The position numbers were made by a program, and so were the translations under genes. From positions 1 through 23,142 of IMG/VR virus record IMGVR_UViG_3300042350_001389: a stretch of DNA of 23,142 bases. One strand, 5' to 3'. The first letter of the stretch is position 1. Every line of letters begins with the position of its first letter. Shown piece after piece: positions 6,693-13,306 of the stretch. Source of the stretch: a virus. The notes beneath the pieces were generated by a model. The model was not told the DNA's origin. It worked only from the letters and a program-made list of their open reading frames with translations, and did no database searches.

Positions 6693-7465
6693 GCGGCAAG
6701 ACGCACATCGTCATCGACGGGGACATCCTCTGCTACACGGCATCGGCGGCGGTGGAGAAGCCGATCCATTGGGGAGACGACTTCTGGACGCTGCACTCCG
6801 ACCTCTCCGAGGCACGGAGCAGGGTGGACATCGACATCGTCGAGTTCGTCGAGCGGCTCAACGGGTCGTCCTACACGGTGTGCTTCAGCGACCAGGCCAA
6901 CTTCCGCAAGCTCCTGTACCCCGAGTACAAGGCGAACCGGAAGGACCAGCGGAAGCCCGTGGCGTTCTCCGCCCTGCGCGGCTACATCCGAGAGGCTTGG
7001 CCCTGCGTCCAATGGAAGTTCCTCGAGGCGGACGACGTGATGGGCATCCTCGCCACGGACCCCCGCAAGGACGTGGTGATCGTGTCCGCCGACAAGGACA
7101 TGAAGACGATCCCGGGTCGCTGGTTCAACCCGAACAACCCGGACGCCGGGATCATCGAGGTGAGCAAGGCGGAGGCCGACCGGAACCACCTCATCCAGAC
7201 GCTCACGGGCGACCGCGTCGATGGATACCCGGGGTGCCCCGGCATCGGCCCTGCCCGTGCCGAGAAGATCGTTGACGGCGGGTGGTCTGCCGTCGTGGAA
7301 ACCTACGTCAAGGCGGGACTCAGCGAGTCCTACGCCATGACCCAGGCTCGTATGGCGTACATCCTTCGCCGGGGGGACTACGCCAGGAAGACCGGCAAGA
7401 TCAAGTGGTGGAAGCCACAGAAGGAAGTCAATGGCAAAGCGCAAGCCGCAGTCGCGGCTGTCTAA
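6689..7465 (+). CDS. 5'-3' exonuclease, T7 gp6-like (FEN/PIN fold)
   Basis: Flap/5' exonuclease that removes RNA primers and degrades host DNA for nucleotide supply. 258 residues (T7 gp6 is 300). Metal-binding acidic residues are visible: D10 and D12 (VIDGDIL), E113, D115 and D116 (FLEADDVMG), D135 and D137 (VSADKDMK), D175 and D178 (GDRVDGYPG). The helical-arch region holds YPEYKANRKDQRKP, and the helix-hairpin-helix DNA-binding element is GCPGIGPARAEKI. All seven expected acidic positions are therefore present. AAGGAGG (6672-6678) with a 10-base spacer supports ATG 6689. The C-terminus overlaps the start of a tiny basic gene. Confidence 0.93.
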   Translation: MSGKTHIVIDGDILCYTASAAVEKPIHWGDDFWTLHSDLSEARSRVDIDIVEFVERLNGSSYTVCFSDQANFRKLLYPEYKANRKDQRKPVAFSALRGYIREAWPCVQWKFLEADDVMGILATDPRKDVVIVSADKDMKTIPGRWFNPNNPDAGIIEVSKAEADRNHLIQTLTGDRVDGYPGCPGIGPARAEKIVDGGWSAVVETYVKAGLSESYAMTQARMAYILRRGDYARKTGKIKWWKPQKEVNGKAQAAVAAV

Positions 7466-7538
7466 CGGTGTCGGTTCGCCTGCGAAGTCGCGTGAGATCA
7501 AGGCTCCGAAGCGGAGCGCGAAGAAGGGATCCAAGTGA
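7431..7538 (+). CDS. 35-residue very basic protein
   Basis: Not recognised. ATG 7431 follows AAGGA (7421-7425) with a 5-base spacer, inside the end of the exonuclease gene in another frame. It encodes 35 residues starting MAKRKPQSRLSNGVGSPAK and ending KRSAKKGSK, with about eleven Lys/Arg and a single acidic residue. Its TGA overlaps the next GTG start. Without it there would be an unused 69-base gap between exonuclease and the next gene, whereas nearly all neighbours touch. The composition suggests nucleic-acid or membrane-surface binding, but function is unknown. T7 also encodes tiny proteins after gene 6; homology is not claimed. Confidence 0.6.
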   Translation: MAKRKPQSRLSNGVGSPAKSREIKAPKRSAKKGSK

Positions 7539-7804
7539 AGACCGTCTCCGACAGCTGGATCACGTTCAACTTCGCCCCGCATGAGGTCACGACGTTCATC
7601 GAGGACAAGCGGCTCGAGGACTGCCGCATGTCCCTGCGCGTCGAGATCAACCTCGGGGACGAGGTGGCGAACCTGTACTTCACCGACCGGAACCAGGACG
7701 TGAACAAGAACGAGGTGTTCTCCATGAACATCCCGGTTCGCCTCTTGAGGGCAATGTGCGACGCGGTGGAACACGCCTCGGAGCAGGGGGTTTCCGATGT
7801 CTAA
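7535..7804 (+). CDS. small hypothetical protein (89 aa)
   Basis: Not recognised. GTG 7535 overlaps the preceding stop and is served by AGAAGGGA about 5 bases upstream. The protein shows alternating strands (DSWITFNFAP, MSLRVEINLG, VANLYFTDR, VFSMNIPV) and a C-terminal helix (RLLRAMCDAVEHASEQ), giving an acidic alpha/beta protein with no signal or membrane span. The strand-then-helix end (VFSMNIPVRLLRAMCDAV) is loosely like FMFTLTKEEGLQVASFI of the 81-residue protein at 881-1126, too weakly to claim relationship. Its end overlaps the next gene by 8 bases. Confidence 0.65.
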   Translation: MKTVSDSWITFNFAPHEVTTFIEDKRLEDCRMSLRVEINLGDEVANLYFTDRNQDVNKNEVFSMNIPVRLLRAMCDAVEHASEQGVSDV

Positions 7805-8075
7805 CCATGACGAGTTGCAGGCACTCCGGTCGGAGCTCGAGTCCATCAACAAGTCGATGGAGTTGGTGAAGCAGGAGGCTGACTCCATCCGCGACCTTGT
7901 GGCGGCCAAGTGGCGTTCGTATTGGGATCTCGACGAACGGGCCCGGGACCTCCGCCGCCGGCTTGCTCGGCTCGGGGACGGCTTCGACACGGACTACTAC
8001 CACCGTCGCCGTGAGCGACTGGTCCCCCGGTTCGTGCAGGACGGCATCCACCGGACGGCGGAGGATCCGGCATGA
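7797..8075 (+). CDS. small coiled-coil hypothetical protein (92 aa)
   Basis: Not recognised. AGGGGG (7785-7790) lies 6 bases before ATG 7797. Residues 4-60 form a long heptad-like helix (ELQALRSELESINKSMELV, then RDLDERARDLRRRLARL-type repeats), strongly charged, so a coiled coil or helical hairpin is likely. The tail is basic and tyrosine/arginine-rich (TDYYHRRRERL). No signal peptide. It overlaps its neighbours on both sides by a few bases, within a run of small co-translated genes. Confidence 0.62.
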   Translation: MSNHDELQALRSELESINKSMELVKQEADSIRDLVAAKWRSYWDLDERARDLRRRLARLGDGFDTDYYHRRRERLVPRFVQDGIHRTAEDPA

Positions 8076-8308
8076 GGGACATCGTCAACAGGCTTCGCAC
8101 TAACCGCGAGTGCCTTGCTCCATGTCTGATGGACGAGGCTGCTGACGAGATCGTCCGCCTTGAAGGCGTAGTGCTTGGGCTCATTGCCGAGCGCGACGAG
8201 GCGAGGCGGGAAGTCCTGCTGTGGGTAAAGGAGCGGTGTTCGTGGGCGGAACTGGCGCAGGAGATCAAGCAGCGAGGGTGGGAATACTTGAAGGAGGGCG
8301 GCAAGTGA
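8072..8308 (+). CDS. small helical hypothetical protein (78 aa)
   Basis: Function unknown. GGAGG (8060-8064) with a 7-base spacer supports ATG 8072, which overlaps the previous stop. The N-terminus (MRDIVNRLRTNREC...MDEAADEIVRLEGVV) is of a type common in small phage proteins: a short MRDIVxRLR start, an EAADEIxRLE helix and a coiled coil. It has three cysteines (14, 18 and near 57) in the order C-x3-C then a distant C, not a clear zinc site. The stop overlaps the GTG of the next gene. Confidence 0.65.
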   Translation: MRDIVNRLRTNRECLAPCLMDEAADEIVRLEGVVLGLIAERDEARREVLLWVKERCSWAELAQEIKQRGWEYLKEGGK

Positions 8309-8709
8309 GCGAGTACCACCAGGACGGCATGACCCTGAAGGACTCCGGTTCCCGCCAGACCTGGGACACGGGTAGCCGTCGAGACACCAGAGACGGCAAG
8401 GGGCGGTTCGACCTCCTCCCGTGGGACGTCGTCTGGGCTGACGCGAAGTACATCGAGCTCGGTGCGAAGAAGTACGGGGACAGGAATTGGGAGAAGGGTC
8501 AGCCTCTCTCCCGCTACCTCGACTCGGCCTGCCGTCACCTTGCGAAGTACATGGCAGGGCACCGGGACGAGCCTCACCTCCTTGCCTGCCGGTGGAACCT
8601 CGCTGCCTACCTGTGGACCATCGACCGCATCAAGGAGGGAGTCCTGCCGAGCGTCCTGGACGACACGGGTGAGTGCGGTGCACCTATGGAACGTGATGAA
8701 GACAAATGA
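8305..8709 (+). CDS. dATP/dGTP diphosphohydrolase-like protein (DUF5664, MazG-type)
   Basis: Probable nucleotide pyrophosphohydrolase-related protein of the DUF5664 family, annotated as the dATP/dGTP diphosphohydrolase N-terminal domain and including MazZ. 134 residues. Recognisable blocks are GKGRFDLLP (31-39), ELGAKKYGDRNWEKG (about 51-65), SACRHLAKYMAG (about 74-85) and LACRWNLAAYLWTIDR (about 95-110), all in family order. It could hydrolyse dATP/dGTP to adjust the nucleotide pool during infection. MazZ proteins take part in 2-aminoadenine (Z) synthesis in some phages, but no PurZ or DatZ is in this window, so that role is only a possibility. GTG 8305 is set by AAGGAGG at 8291-8297 with a 7-base spacer and by overlap with the preceding stop. 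Confidence 0.8.
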   Translation: MSEYHQDGMTLKDSGSRQTWDTGSRRDTRDGKGRFDLLPWDVVWADAKYIELGAKKYGDRNWEKGQPLSRYLDSACRHLAKYMAGHRDEPHLLACRWNLAAYLWTIDRIKEGVLPSVLDDTGECGAPMERDEDK

Positions 8710-8908
8710 CGACATGCCGATGATCCACCCCGCTCTGGTGGATGCCCTGAAGAAGCGTTTCCCGGTCCCCGTCCCTCGCCTTGAGGACGGGGATCGTCAT
8801 ATCTGGCACCGGCTCGGAGCGTGGTCCGTCGTCCAGTTCATCGAGAGAGCAGTCAAGGAACAGCAGGAGAACCCCGACCGTGTGCAGCGCGAACATCCCG
8901 ACTCCTAA
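8696..8908 (+). CDS. small hypothetical protein (70 aa)
   Basis: Not recognised. It begins MKTNDDMPMIHPALVDALK and contains IWHRLGAWSVVQFIERAVKEQ, suggesting two helices separated by a proline-rich turn (FPVPVPRLEDGD). ATG 8696 overlaps the diphosphohydrolase gene by 14 bases; GGA a few bases upstream is a weak ribosome site, and GTG 8693 is an equally in-frame alternative. It is followed by the gp7.3-like gene, which starts inside its end. Confidence 0.55.
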   Translation: MKTNDDMPMIHPALVDALKKRFPVPVPRLEDGDRHIWHRLGAWSVVQFIERAVKEQQENPDRVQREHPDS

Positions 8909-9074
8909 GCCGCCTCCGCCCCCGCCTCCGGCCCCGACCAAGATGGCCGAGGAGGTCGCTCCCACGGTCGCGGCGCGGAAGAAGCGCAAGGCAGGCGGAT
9001 ACGGGGTTGACCTCCTGACCATCCCGATGGCATCCGACGGGATGAAGTCGGGGGCACAGATCCCGGGAACCTGA
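8880..9074 (+). CDS. proline-rich virion protein, T7 gp7.3-like
   Basis: Likely small tail/virion protein in the place of T7 gene 7.3, just before the portal. 64 residues: a start of MCSANIPTPK, a run of prolines (PPPPPPPAP), an alanine/valine linker and a C-terminal block ARKKRKAGGYGVDLLTIP. The basic-then-glycine ending resembles T7 gp7.3 (GRKKARAGGKKSLSVARSSGGG), and MCS plus polyproline is typical of podophage proteins in this slot. GTG 8880 is chosen for this N-terminus, with AGGAG about 10 bases upstream; the start overlaps the previous gene by 29 bases. Similarity is by pattern and position, so it is moderate evidence. The stop is one base before the portal ATG. Confidence 0.6.
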   Translation: MCSANIPTPKPPPPPPPAPTKMAEEVAPTVAARKKRKAGGYGVDLLTIPMASDGMKSGAQIPGT

Positions 9075-9075
9075 C

Positions 9076-10617
9076 ATGGAATCAGCCAAGAGCCTGTGGA
9101 TGAAGCTGGATGCCGGCAAGTCGTCCTACGTCAACCGAGCCCGTGAGTGCGCGAAGCTGACGCTTCCGTTCACCTACCCGCCTGCCGGTACTGGCCCGGT
9201 GTCGGCCCTGCCGACTCCCTACAACAGCCTGGGTGCGCGGGGCGTGAACAACCTCGCGGCGAAGCTCCTGCTCTCGCTGCTTCCCCCGAACACCCCGTTC
9301 TTCCGGTTCACGATGAGCCGGGAGATCGTCAGGCAGGCCCGTTCCGAGGCGATGCTCGGGGAGCTCGACTACGCCTTCTCCGAGATGGAGAAGGAGATCA
9401 TGGACGAGATCGAGGGGATGCAGACCCGCCCGATCATGTACGAGGCGATGCGCCACCTCCTCATCTCCGGAAACGGGCTGCTCGAGCTGACGGGGCAGGG
9501 CAAGTGGCGGTTCCGCGGCATTGAGAACTACTCGGTCGAGCGGGACGCCTCCGACAACATCCTCCACATCGTCACCAAGGAGACCGCGGCGAAGGACGCC
9601 CTCCCCGAGGAGATCCGTGCGCTTGCCTACATGGAGCACGGCGACGGTGCCTGGGAGATCGACGTCTTCACGGTGGTCTGCCGTCGGGAGAAGAACTACG
9701 AGTCGTGGCAGGAAGCCTGCGGCGTCGAGGTTCCCGGGTCCCGGACGACCTACGGCCTCGACGAGCTCCCGTACCTCGTCCTGCGGTGGAACCGCGTGGC
9801 GAACGAGGACTACGGCCGCGGACTGGTCGAGGAGTACCTCGGCGACCTGATCTCGCTCGAGGCCCTCACCCGGAGCATCGTGGAGGCAAGCCTCGCGGCC
9901 TCCCGGATCCTGTTCCTGGTGAACCCCAACGGCCTCACCTCCTCCCGGACGTTGCAGGATGCGCCCAACGGCGCGATCCGCGAGGGGAACCCGGAGGACG
10001 TCGGCGTCCTTCAGGTTCAGAAGTACAACGACTTCCGGGTCGCCCTTGAGACCATGAACGGGATCAAGGAGCGGCTCGGTCATGCCTTCCTCCTGAACAC
10101 CGCGGTGCAGCGCAGCGGTGAGCGAGTGACCGCAACCGAGGTCCGGGCGATGATCGCCGAGCTCGAGGCTTCTCTCGGCGGCGTCTTCGCCACCCTCAGC
10201 GAGGAGCTGAGCACCCCCCTCGTCACCCTGGTCATGGGTCAGATGCTCCGCCGCCGCAAGCTGCGGAAGATGCCCAAGGGGATGGTCCGTCCGATCATCG
10301 TCACCGGGCTCGACGCGCTCGGTCGCGGACAGGACCTCCAGAAGCTCGACATCTTCCTCGCCGGCGTCCGGGATGCCCTCGGTCCGCAGGCGGTGGCGCA
10401 GTACCTCAACGTGCAGGGCTACCTGACGCGACGTGCATCGAGCCTCGGGCTCGACCTGAACGGCCTCGTCAAGAGCCAGGAGCAGTTGCAGGCGGAGATG
10501 CAGCAGTCGCAGCAGCAGTCCATGATGGAGCGGCTCGGTCCCTCGGTGATCCAGGGCGGAGCCAAGTTGATCGGGCAGCAGATGCCCCAAGGACAAGGAG
10601 AAATGACAGTTGGCTGA
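9076..10617 (+). CDS. head-tail connector (portal), T7 gp8-like
   Basis: Dodecameric portal through which DNA is packaged and ejected, and on which scaffold and tail assemble. 513 residues (T7 gp8 is 536). Typical family blocks are TLPFTYPP near the N-terminus, GARGVNNLAAKLLLSLLPPNTPFFRF (about residues 54-79), the wing region, WNRVANEDYGRGLVEEYLGDLISLE (about 236-260), the clip/stem-associated SGERVTATEVRAM (about 352-364) and a Q-rich C-terminus (QAEMQQSQQQSM). ATG 9076 follows GGGAA with a short spacer. The end overlaps the scaffold start by 8 bases. Clear family member. Confidence 0.94.
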   Translation: MESAKSLWMKLDAGKSSYVNRARECAKLTLPFTYPPAGTGPVSALPTPYNSLGARGVNNLAAKLLLSLLPPNTPFFRFTMSREIVRQARSEAMLGELDYAFSEMEKEIMDEIEGMQTRPIMYEAMRHLLISGNGLLELTGQGKWRFRGIENYSVERDASDNILHIVTKETAAKDALPEEIRALAYMEHGDGAWEIDVFTVVCRREKNYESWQEACGVEVPGSRTTYGLDELPYLVLRWNRVANEDYGRGLVEEYLGDLISLEALTRSIVEASLAASRILFLVNPNGLTSSRTLQDAPNGAIREGNPEDVGVLQVQKYNDFRVALETMNGIKERLGHAFLLNTAVQRSGERVTATEVRAMIAELEASLGGVFATLSEELSTPLVTLVMGQMLRRRKLRKMPKGMVRPIIVTGLDALGRGQDLQKLDIFLAGVRDALGPQAVAQYLNVQGYLTRRASSLGLDLNGLVKSQEQLQAEMQQSQQQSMMERLGPSVIQGGAKLIGQQMPQGQGEMTVG

Positions 10618-11401
10618 GAGCACCCCGGCGTTCCCTAACGATCCCTCAGTCGGTCCCAACGACGCGGCCTATGCCGCCCGTGCGGAGACCGCAGCCCAGC
10701 AGGCGGCGAAGGCCCAAGAGCCTGCGGGTGACTTCGACATCGCGGTCGCACAGGCTCCCTCGGAGTCTCCGACTGCCCCGGAGTCACCCGCCCCGCTTGC
10801 GGGGAAGTTCAGGGATGCCGCCGAGCTGGAGAAGGCGTACCTGGAGTTGCAGAAGAAGCTCGGCGACAAGCCGGCGACCGAGACTCCCGCCCCCGAGGGG
10901 CTGATCGGAACCGAGGCTCTCGCCGGGTTCGTCGAGGAGTACCGCGGCAACGGGACCCTCTCCGAGGACTCCTACGGGAAGCTCCAGAAGCTCGGCCTCA
11001 GCAAGTCGGTCGTGGATGCCTACATCGAGGGGCAGAAGGCCGTGGTCGAGCGTCAGGCCGAGTCGGTCTACGCAAGCGTCGGCGGCAAGGAGGCGTTCTC
11101 CGAGATCCTCGCCTGGGCGGCCACCGGGCTCCCCGCGGAGGACCGTGAGGCGTTCAACGGGATCATGGCATCCGGCGACCTCAAGGCCGCCTCGTTCGCC
11201 GTCCGCAACCTCGCTGCACGTTTCTCGCAGGAGAACGGAAAGCCGAGTCGCATCGAGGGCAAGACCGTCGCCGCCCCTTCGGGATTCCGGAGCAAGGCGG
11301 AGATGATCGCGGCGATGACCGATCCCCGGTACCAGCGGGACTCCGCGTACCGGCAGGAGGTGTCTAGGAAGATGGCCTCCTCCCAATTCGTTGACGGATG
11401 A
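10610..11401 (+). CDS. scaffolding (capsid assembly) protein, T7 gp9-like
   Basis: Internal scaffold directing procapsid assembly, lost on DNA packaging. 263 residues (T7 gp9 is 307). The N-terminal half is acidic, alanine/proline-rich and probably disordered (AVAQAPSESPTAPESPAPLA); a middle helical stretch (KFRDAAELEKAYLELQKKLG) is typical of podophage scaffolds, and the C-terminus is basic (PRYQRDSAYRQEVSRKM), as expected for coat contact. The start is TTG 10610, with AAGGAG about 9 bases upstream; the ATG at 10604 is in the portal frame and leads straight to its stop. Position between portal and capsid supports the call. The end overlaps the next gene (ATGA). Confidence 0.88.
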   Translation: MAESTPAFPNDPSVGPNDAAYAARAETAAQQAAKAQEPAGDFDIAVAQAPSESPTAPESPAPLAGKFRDAAELEKAYLELQKKLGDKPATETPAPEGLIGTEALAGFVEEYRGNGTLSEDSYGKLQKLGLSKSVVDAYIEGQKAVVERQAESVYASVGGKEAFSEILAWAATGLPAEDREAFNGIMASGDLKAASFAVRNLAARFSQENGKPSRIEGKTVAAPSGFRSKAEMIAAMTDPRYQRDSAYRQEVSRKMASSQFVDG

Positions 11402-11880
11402 TGCTCCTGCGATCCGCCCTGCTGATACTCGCTCTCTGCGGGTGCAACCCGGTGCAGCGGATCGCGGTGTCGTCGAACGAGATCCGGACCGAGGCTCAGG
11501 CACTCGTCAAGCACGGGATGGAGCGAGGCGACGGTGAGGTCGTCACCCGTGCAGGACGCATCGACGGGCTTGCCGCGGGGATCCACAAGGAACTCCCGAA
11601 CGTCGAGAACAAGACTCCCGAGTGGCTCACGCTGCTCGAGTGGGGGGCAATCGCCGCGGTGCTCGTCGCCGTGGTGGTGTTGTTGGCTCAGACCGGGATC
11701 GCTAGCGGGCTTCGCGCCGTGCTCGGCTGGATTCCTCGCAAGACCAAGGCTGACGCGACGCTGGCAGCGGCAGCTCTTTCGCAAGAGAAGCCAGAAACCA
11801 TTAGGGAGTGGATTGCCGCCAAGAGGGCGGATCCGCTCTGGGATCGGGCATTCAAGGATGCCCAGAAGGAGATGAAGTGA
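11398..11880 (+). CDS. lipoprotein-like membrane protein (160 aa), function unknown
   Basis: Predicted membrane protein inserted between scaffold and capsid, where T7 has nothing. The N-terminus (MMLLRSALLILALCGCNPV) reads as a short lipoprotein signal with LCGC as the lipobox and C16 as the acyl site; cysteine at -2 is unusual. A soluble charged region of about 65 residues follows, then one strong transmembrane segment (about 83-103, AIAAVLVAVVVLLAQTG), then a basic turn (RKTKAD) and a helical C-terminal tail of about 55 residues. Lipid anchor plus internal span recalls unimolecular spanins (T1 gp11), though those have their span at the extreme C-terminus. A virion or host-membrane role is equally possible. 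ATG 11398 overlaps the scaffold stop; the ATG at 11401 is an alternative start. Confidence 0.7.
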   Translation: MMLLRSALLILALCGCNPVQRIAVSSNEIRTEAQALVKHGMERGDGEVVTRAGRIDGLAAGIHKELPNVENKTPEWLTLLEWGAIAAVLVAVVVLLAQTGIASGLRAVLGWIPRKTKADATLAAAALSQEKPETIREWIAAKRADPLWDRAFKDAQKEMK

Positions 11881-11972
11881 TGCTCAACGACATTCTGATC
11901 GCAGCGTTCGTGTTCGTTGCCGGTGCCGCCATCGGCTACTGGCTCTGCAAGAGCAAGAAGCTGTCCTTCTGA
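11880..11972 (+). CDS. 30-residue single-span membrane peptide
   Basis: Tiny gene, ATG 11880 overlapping the previous TGA (TGATG) with AAGGAG about 8 bases upstream. The 30 residues form one transmembrane helix (ILIAAFVFVAGAAIGYWL) with a GxxxG pair (G15, G19) that often drives helix packing, followed by C23 and a positive tail (KSKKLSF), predicting an N-out/C-in orientation. It could act in lysis, as an antiholin/holin-like partner, or simply assist the 160-residue membrane protein just before it. No family is claimed. Confidence 0.6.
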   Translation: MLNDILIAAFVFVAGAAIGYWLCKSKKLSF

Positions 11973-11979
11973 GAAGGAC
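11963..11979 (+). repeat. 17-nt inverted repeat over the stop of the 30-residue gene
   Basis: GTCCTTCT (11963-11970) and AGAAGGAC (11972-11979) are exact reverse complements around a single G; the stop codon lies at the centre. In RNA it gives a six-pair stem with a five-base loop. Confidence 0.6.
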
Positions 11980-12201
11980 AGATAGTGGAACTTTAGGTTC
12001 CACATCGACCGCCCCCGGGGAAACCCGAGGTCGGTGATTCAACGCTTCCGGCTGGTTCGGCAGGACCATCCGGATGAGGTCCGGGGACAGACGACCCGCA
12101 TCCGCTGAGGCCCCCTGCGGGGGACACCCTCGCGTCGATGCCGTTCGCCTGACGGGCTGACCCGTACTGCCAACGCATATCTCTCACAAGGAGTCACCAC
12201 A
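11973..12201 (+). promoter_or_regulatory. structured 229-nt leader of the capsid gene
   Basis: The longest gene-free stretch in the window. I see no ORF with a ribosome site, no clear sigma70 promoter and no tRNA. It contains a series of hairpins: 11985-12003 (GTGGAAC/GTTCCAC), 12003-12036 (capsid-flanking motif, copy 1), 12063-12082 (GGACC/GGTCC), 12111-12123 (CCCCC/GGGGG) and 12152-12165 (ACGGG/CCCGT). It ends with AAGGAG (12188-12193), 8 bases before the capsid ATG. A leader on the most highly made protein is a plausible place for stability, processing or translation control. A phage-specific promoter could also be hidden here, as T7 phi10 precedes gene 10. Confidence 0.6.
12003..12036 (+). 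ncRNA. capsid-flanking RNA motif, copy 1 (upstream)
   Basis: Outer stem CATCGACC (12003-12010) with GGTCGGTG (12029-12036), 8 pairs including one U-G; a 5'-side bulge GCCCC (12011-12015); inner stem CGGG/CCCG closed by a GAAA tetraloop (12016-12027); one unpaired A (12028). Followed by ATTC. The second copy after the capsid gene has the same architecture. Confidence 0.55.
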
Positions 12202-13287
12202 ATGGCTGGTGAATTCAACTTCACGGGAACCCGTCAGGGTTCCAACAACAACGGAGCCGACAAGCGCGAGCTCTTCCTCAAGGTGTTCAGCGGCGAGATC
12301 CTCTCGAACTACGAGACCAAGCTCGTCCTCGCTCCCCTCGTCCGCAACCGCACCATCTCGGTCGGCAAGTCGGCGACCTTCCCGATCTACGGCAAGGCGT
12401 CCGCCAAGTGGCACACCCCGGGCGAGAACATCCTCGAGGCCGCCTCGGGCTACCTCAACGACTTCAAGTTCGGTGAGCGCGTGATCGCCATCGACAACAT
12501 GCTGACGGCCAGCACCCTCATCCACGACGTCGATGAGCTGATGAACCATTGGGATGTCCGTGGTCCCATCGCCCAGGAACTCGCGTGGTCGCTTGCCCGT
12601 GCTATGGACGGCTTCGCCATGCGTACCATGATCGCGGCCTCCCGCGCCTCGAGCCCGATCTCGAACACCTCCGGCAACGGCACCGCACTTGCCGGCGAGA
12701 CCATCACCACCGGCACCGCCAGCTCGGTCACGGGTGCTCAGATCGTTGATTCGCTCTTCTCCGCTCAGGAGAAGTTCGACAACAAGGACGTTCCTGAGTC
12801 CGGTCGCTTCTGCATCGTCCGCCCGGAGCAGTACAACCTCCTCCTGGCTGCTGCCGCCAGCTCGTCCTACGCCTTCCGGTTCTCGAGCGACTTCGGCTCG
12901 GGTGTCGGCGACGTGTCCAAGGGTACGGCTGCTCCCGTCGAGATCGCCGGGTTCAAGGTGCTCAAGAGCAACCTGTTCCCCCGTGACACGGGTGCGGAGA
13001 ACACCAACGCCCTGTGGGCTGCCGGCGGCGGTGCTCAGGCGAACATCGCCAACGACGTCTTCGGTGGAGACGGCGTCGGCTACGGCCCGGACGGCACGGT
13101 CGGCATCGACTACTGGGGCGTCTGCGGTCACGCGGATGCCATCGGCTGCGTCAAGAAGCTCGACGTCGCCACGGAGATGGAGCGCAAGATCGAGTACCAG
13201 GGCACCCTGGTCGTGTCGAAGCTCATGGCTGGCTTCGGCATCCTCCGTCCGGAGTGCGCCATCGGTCTCAAGTGGGGCGCGGCGTAA
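12202..13287 (+). CDS. major capsid protein, T7 gp10A-like
   Basis: HK97-fold coat protein that forms the icosahedral shell. 361 residues (T7 gp10A is 345). Blocks match T7 by eye: KRELFLKVFSGEILSNYE (T7 KLALFLKVFGGEVL), GKSATFPIYGKA (GKSAQFPVLGR), HTPGENI (LAPGENL), ERVIAIDNMLTASTLIHDVDE, MNHWDVRG (MNHYDVRS), and the end KIEYQGTLVVSKLMAGFGILRPE (ANFQADQIIAKYAMGHGGLRPE). A serine/threonine/glycine-rich loop (about 148-175) and a glycine-rich region near 270-300 are probably surface features. A strong AAGGAG with an 8-base spacer and tandem stops TAA TAG suit heavy expression. No frameshifted 10B-type extension was evident. It is flanked by two similar RNA hairpins. Confidence 0.95.
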   Translation: MAGEFNFTGTRQGSNNNGADKRELFLKVFSGEILSNYETKLVLAPLVRNRTISVGKSATFPIYGKASAKWHTPGENILEAASGYLNDFKFGERVIAIDNMLTASTLIHDVDELMNHWDVRGPIAQELAWSLARAMDGFAMRTMIAASRASSPISNTSGNGTALAGETITTGTASSVTGAQIVDSLFSAQEKFDNKDVPESGRFCIVRPEQYNLLLAAAASSSYAFRFSSDFGSGVGDVSKGTAAPVEIAGFKVLKSNLFPRDTGAENTNALWAAGGGAQANIANDVFGGDGVGYGPDGTVGIDYWGVCGHADAIGCVKKLDVATEMERKIEYQGTLVVSKLMAGFGILRPECAIGLKWGAA

Positions 13288-13306
13288 TAGCGGCCTGACT
13301 CACTAA

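Noticed and set aside
9082-10659. 525-codon antisense open frame over the portal gene
   Set aside because: Long antisense frames arise from GC-rich third positions. The sense frame is a clear portal, and the antisense protein is Leu/Glu/Arg/His-rich with no family pattern.
12031-12080. Possible tRNA in the capsid leader (GGTTCGGC and GATTCAACG T-loop-like strings)
   Set aside because: The bases on either side do not pair as a T-arm, and no acceptor or anticodon stem can be built.
12157-12181. Sigma70-type promoter (CTGACC ... CATATC) before the capsid gene
   Set aside because: The spacing is 13 bases and both boxes are poor matches; other pairings give about 20 bases.
13297-13305. GACTCACTA, identical to the core of the T7 RNA polymerase promoter, just after the capsid gene
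   Set aside because: Only nine bases match; the flanking TAATAC and TATAGGG parts are missing, no second copy lies before other genes, and a 9-mer match on either strand in 23 kb is not rare.
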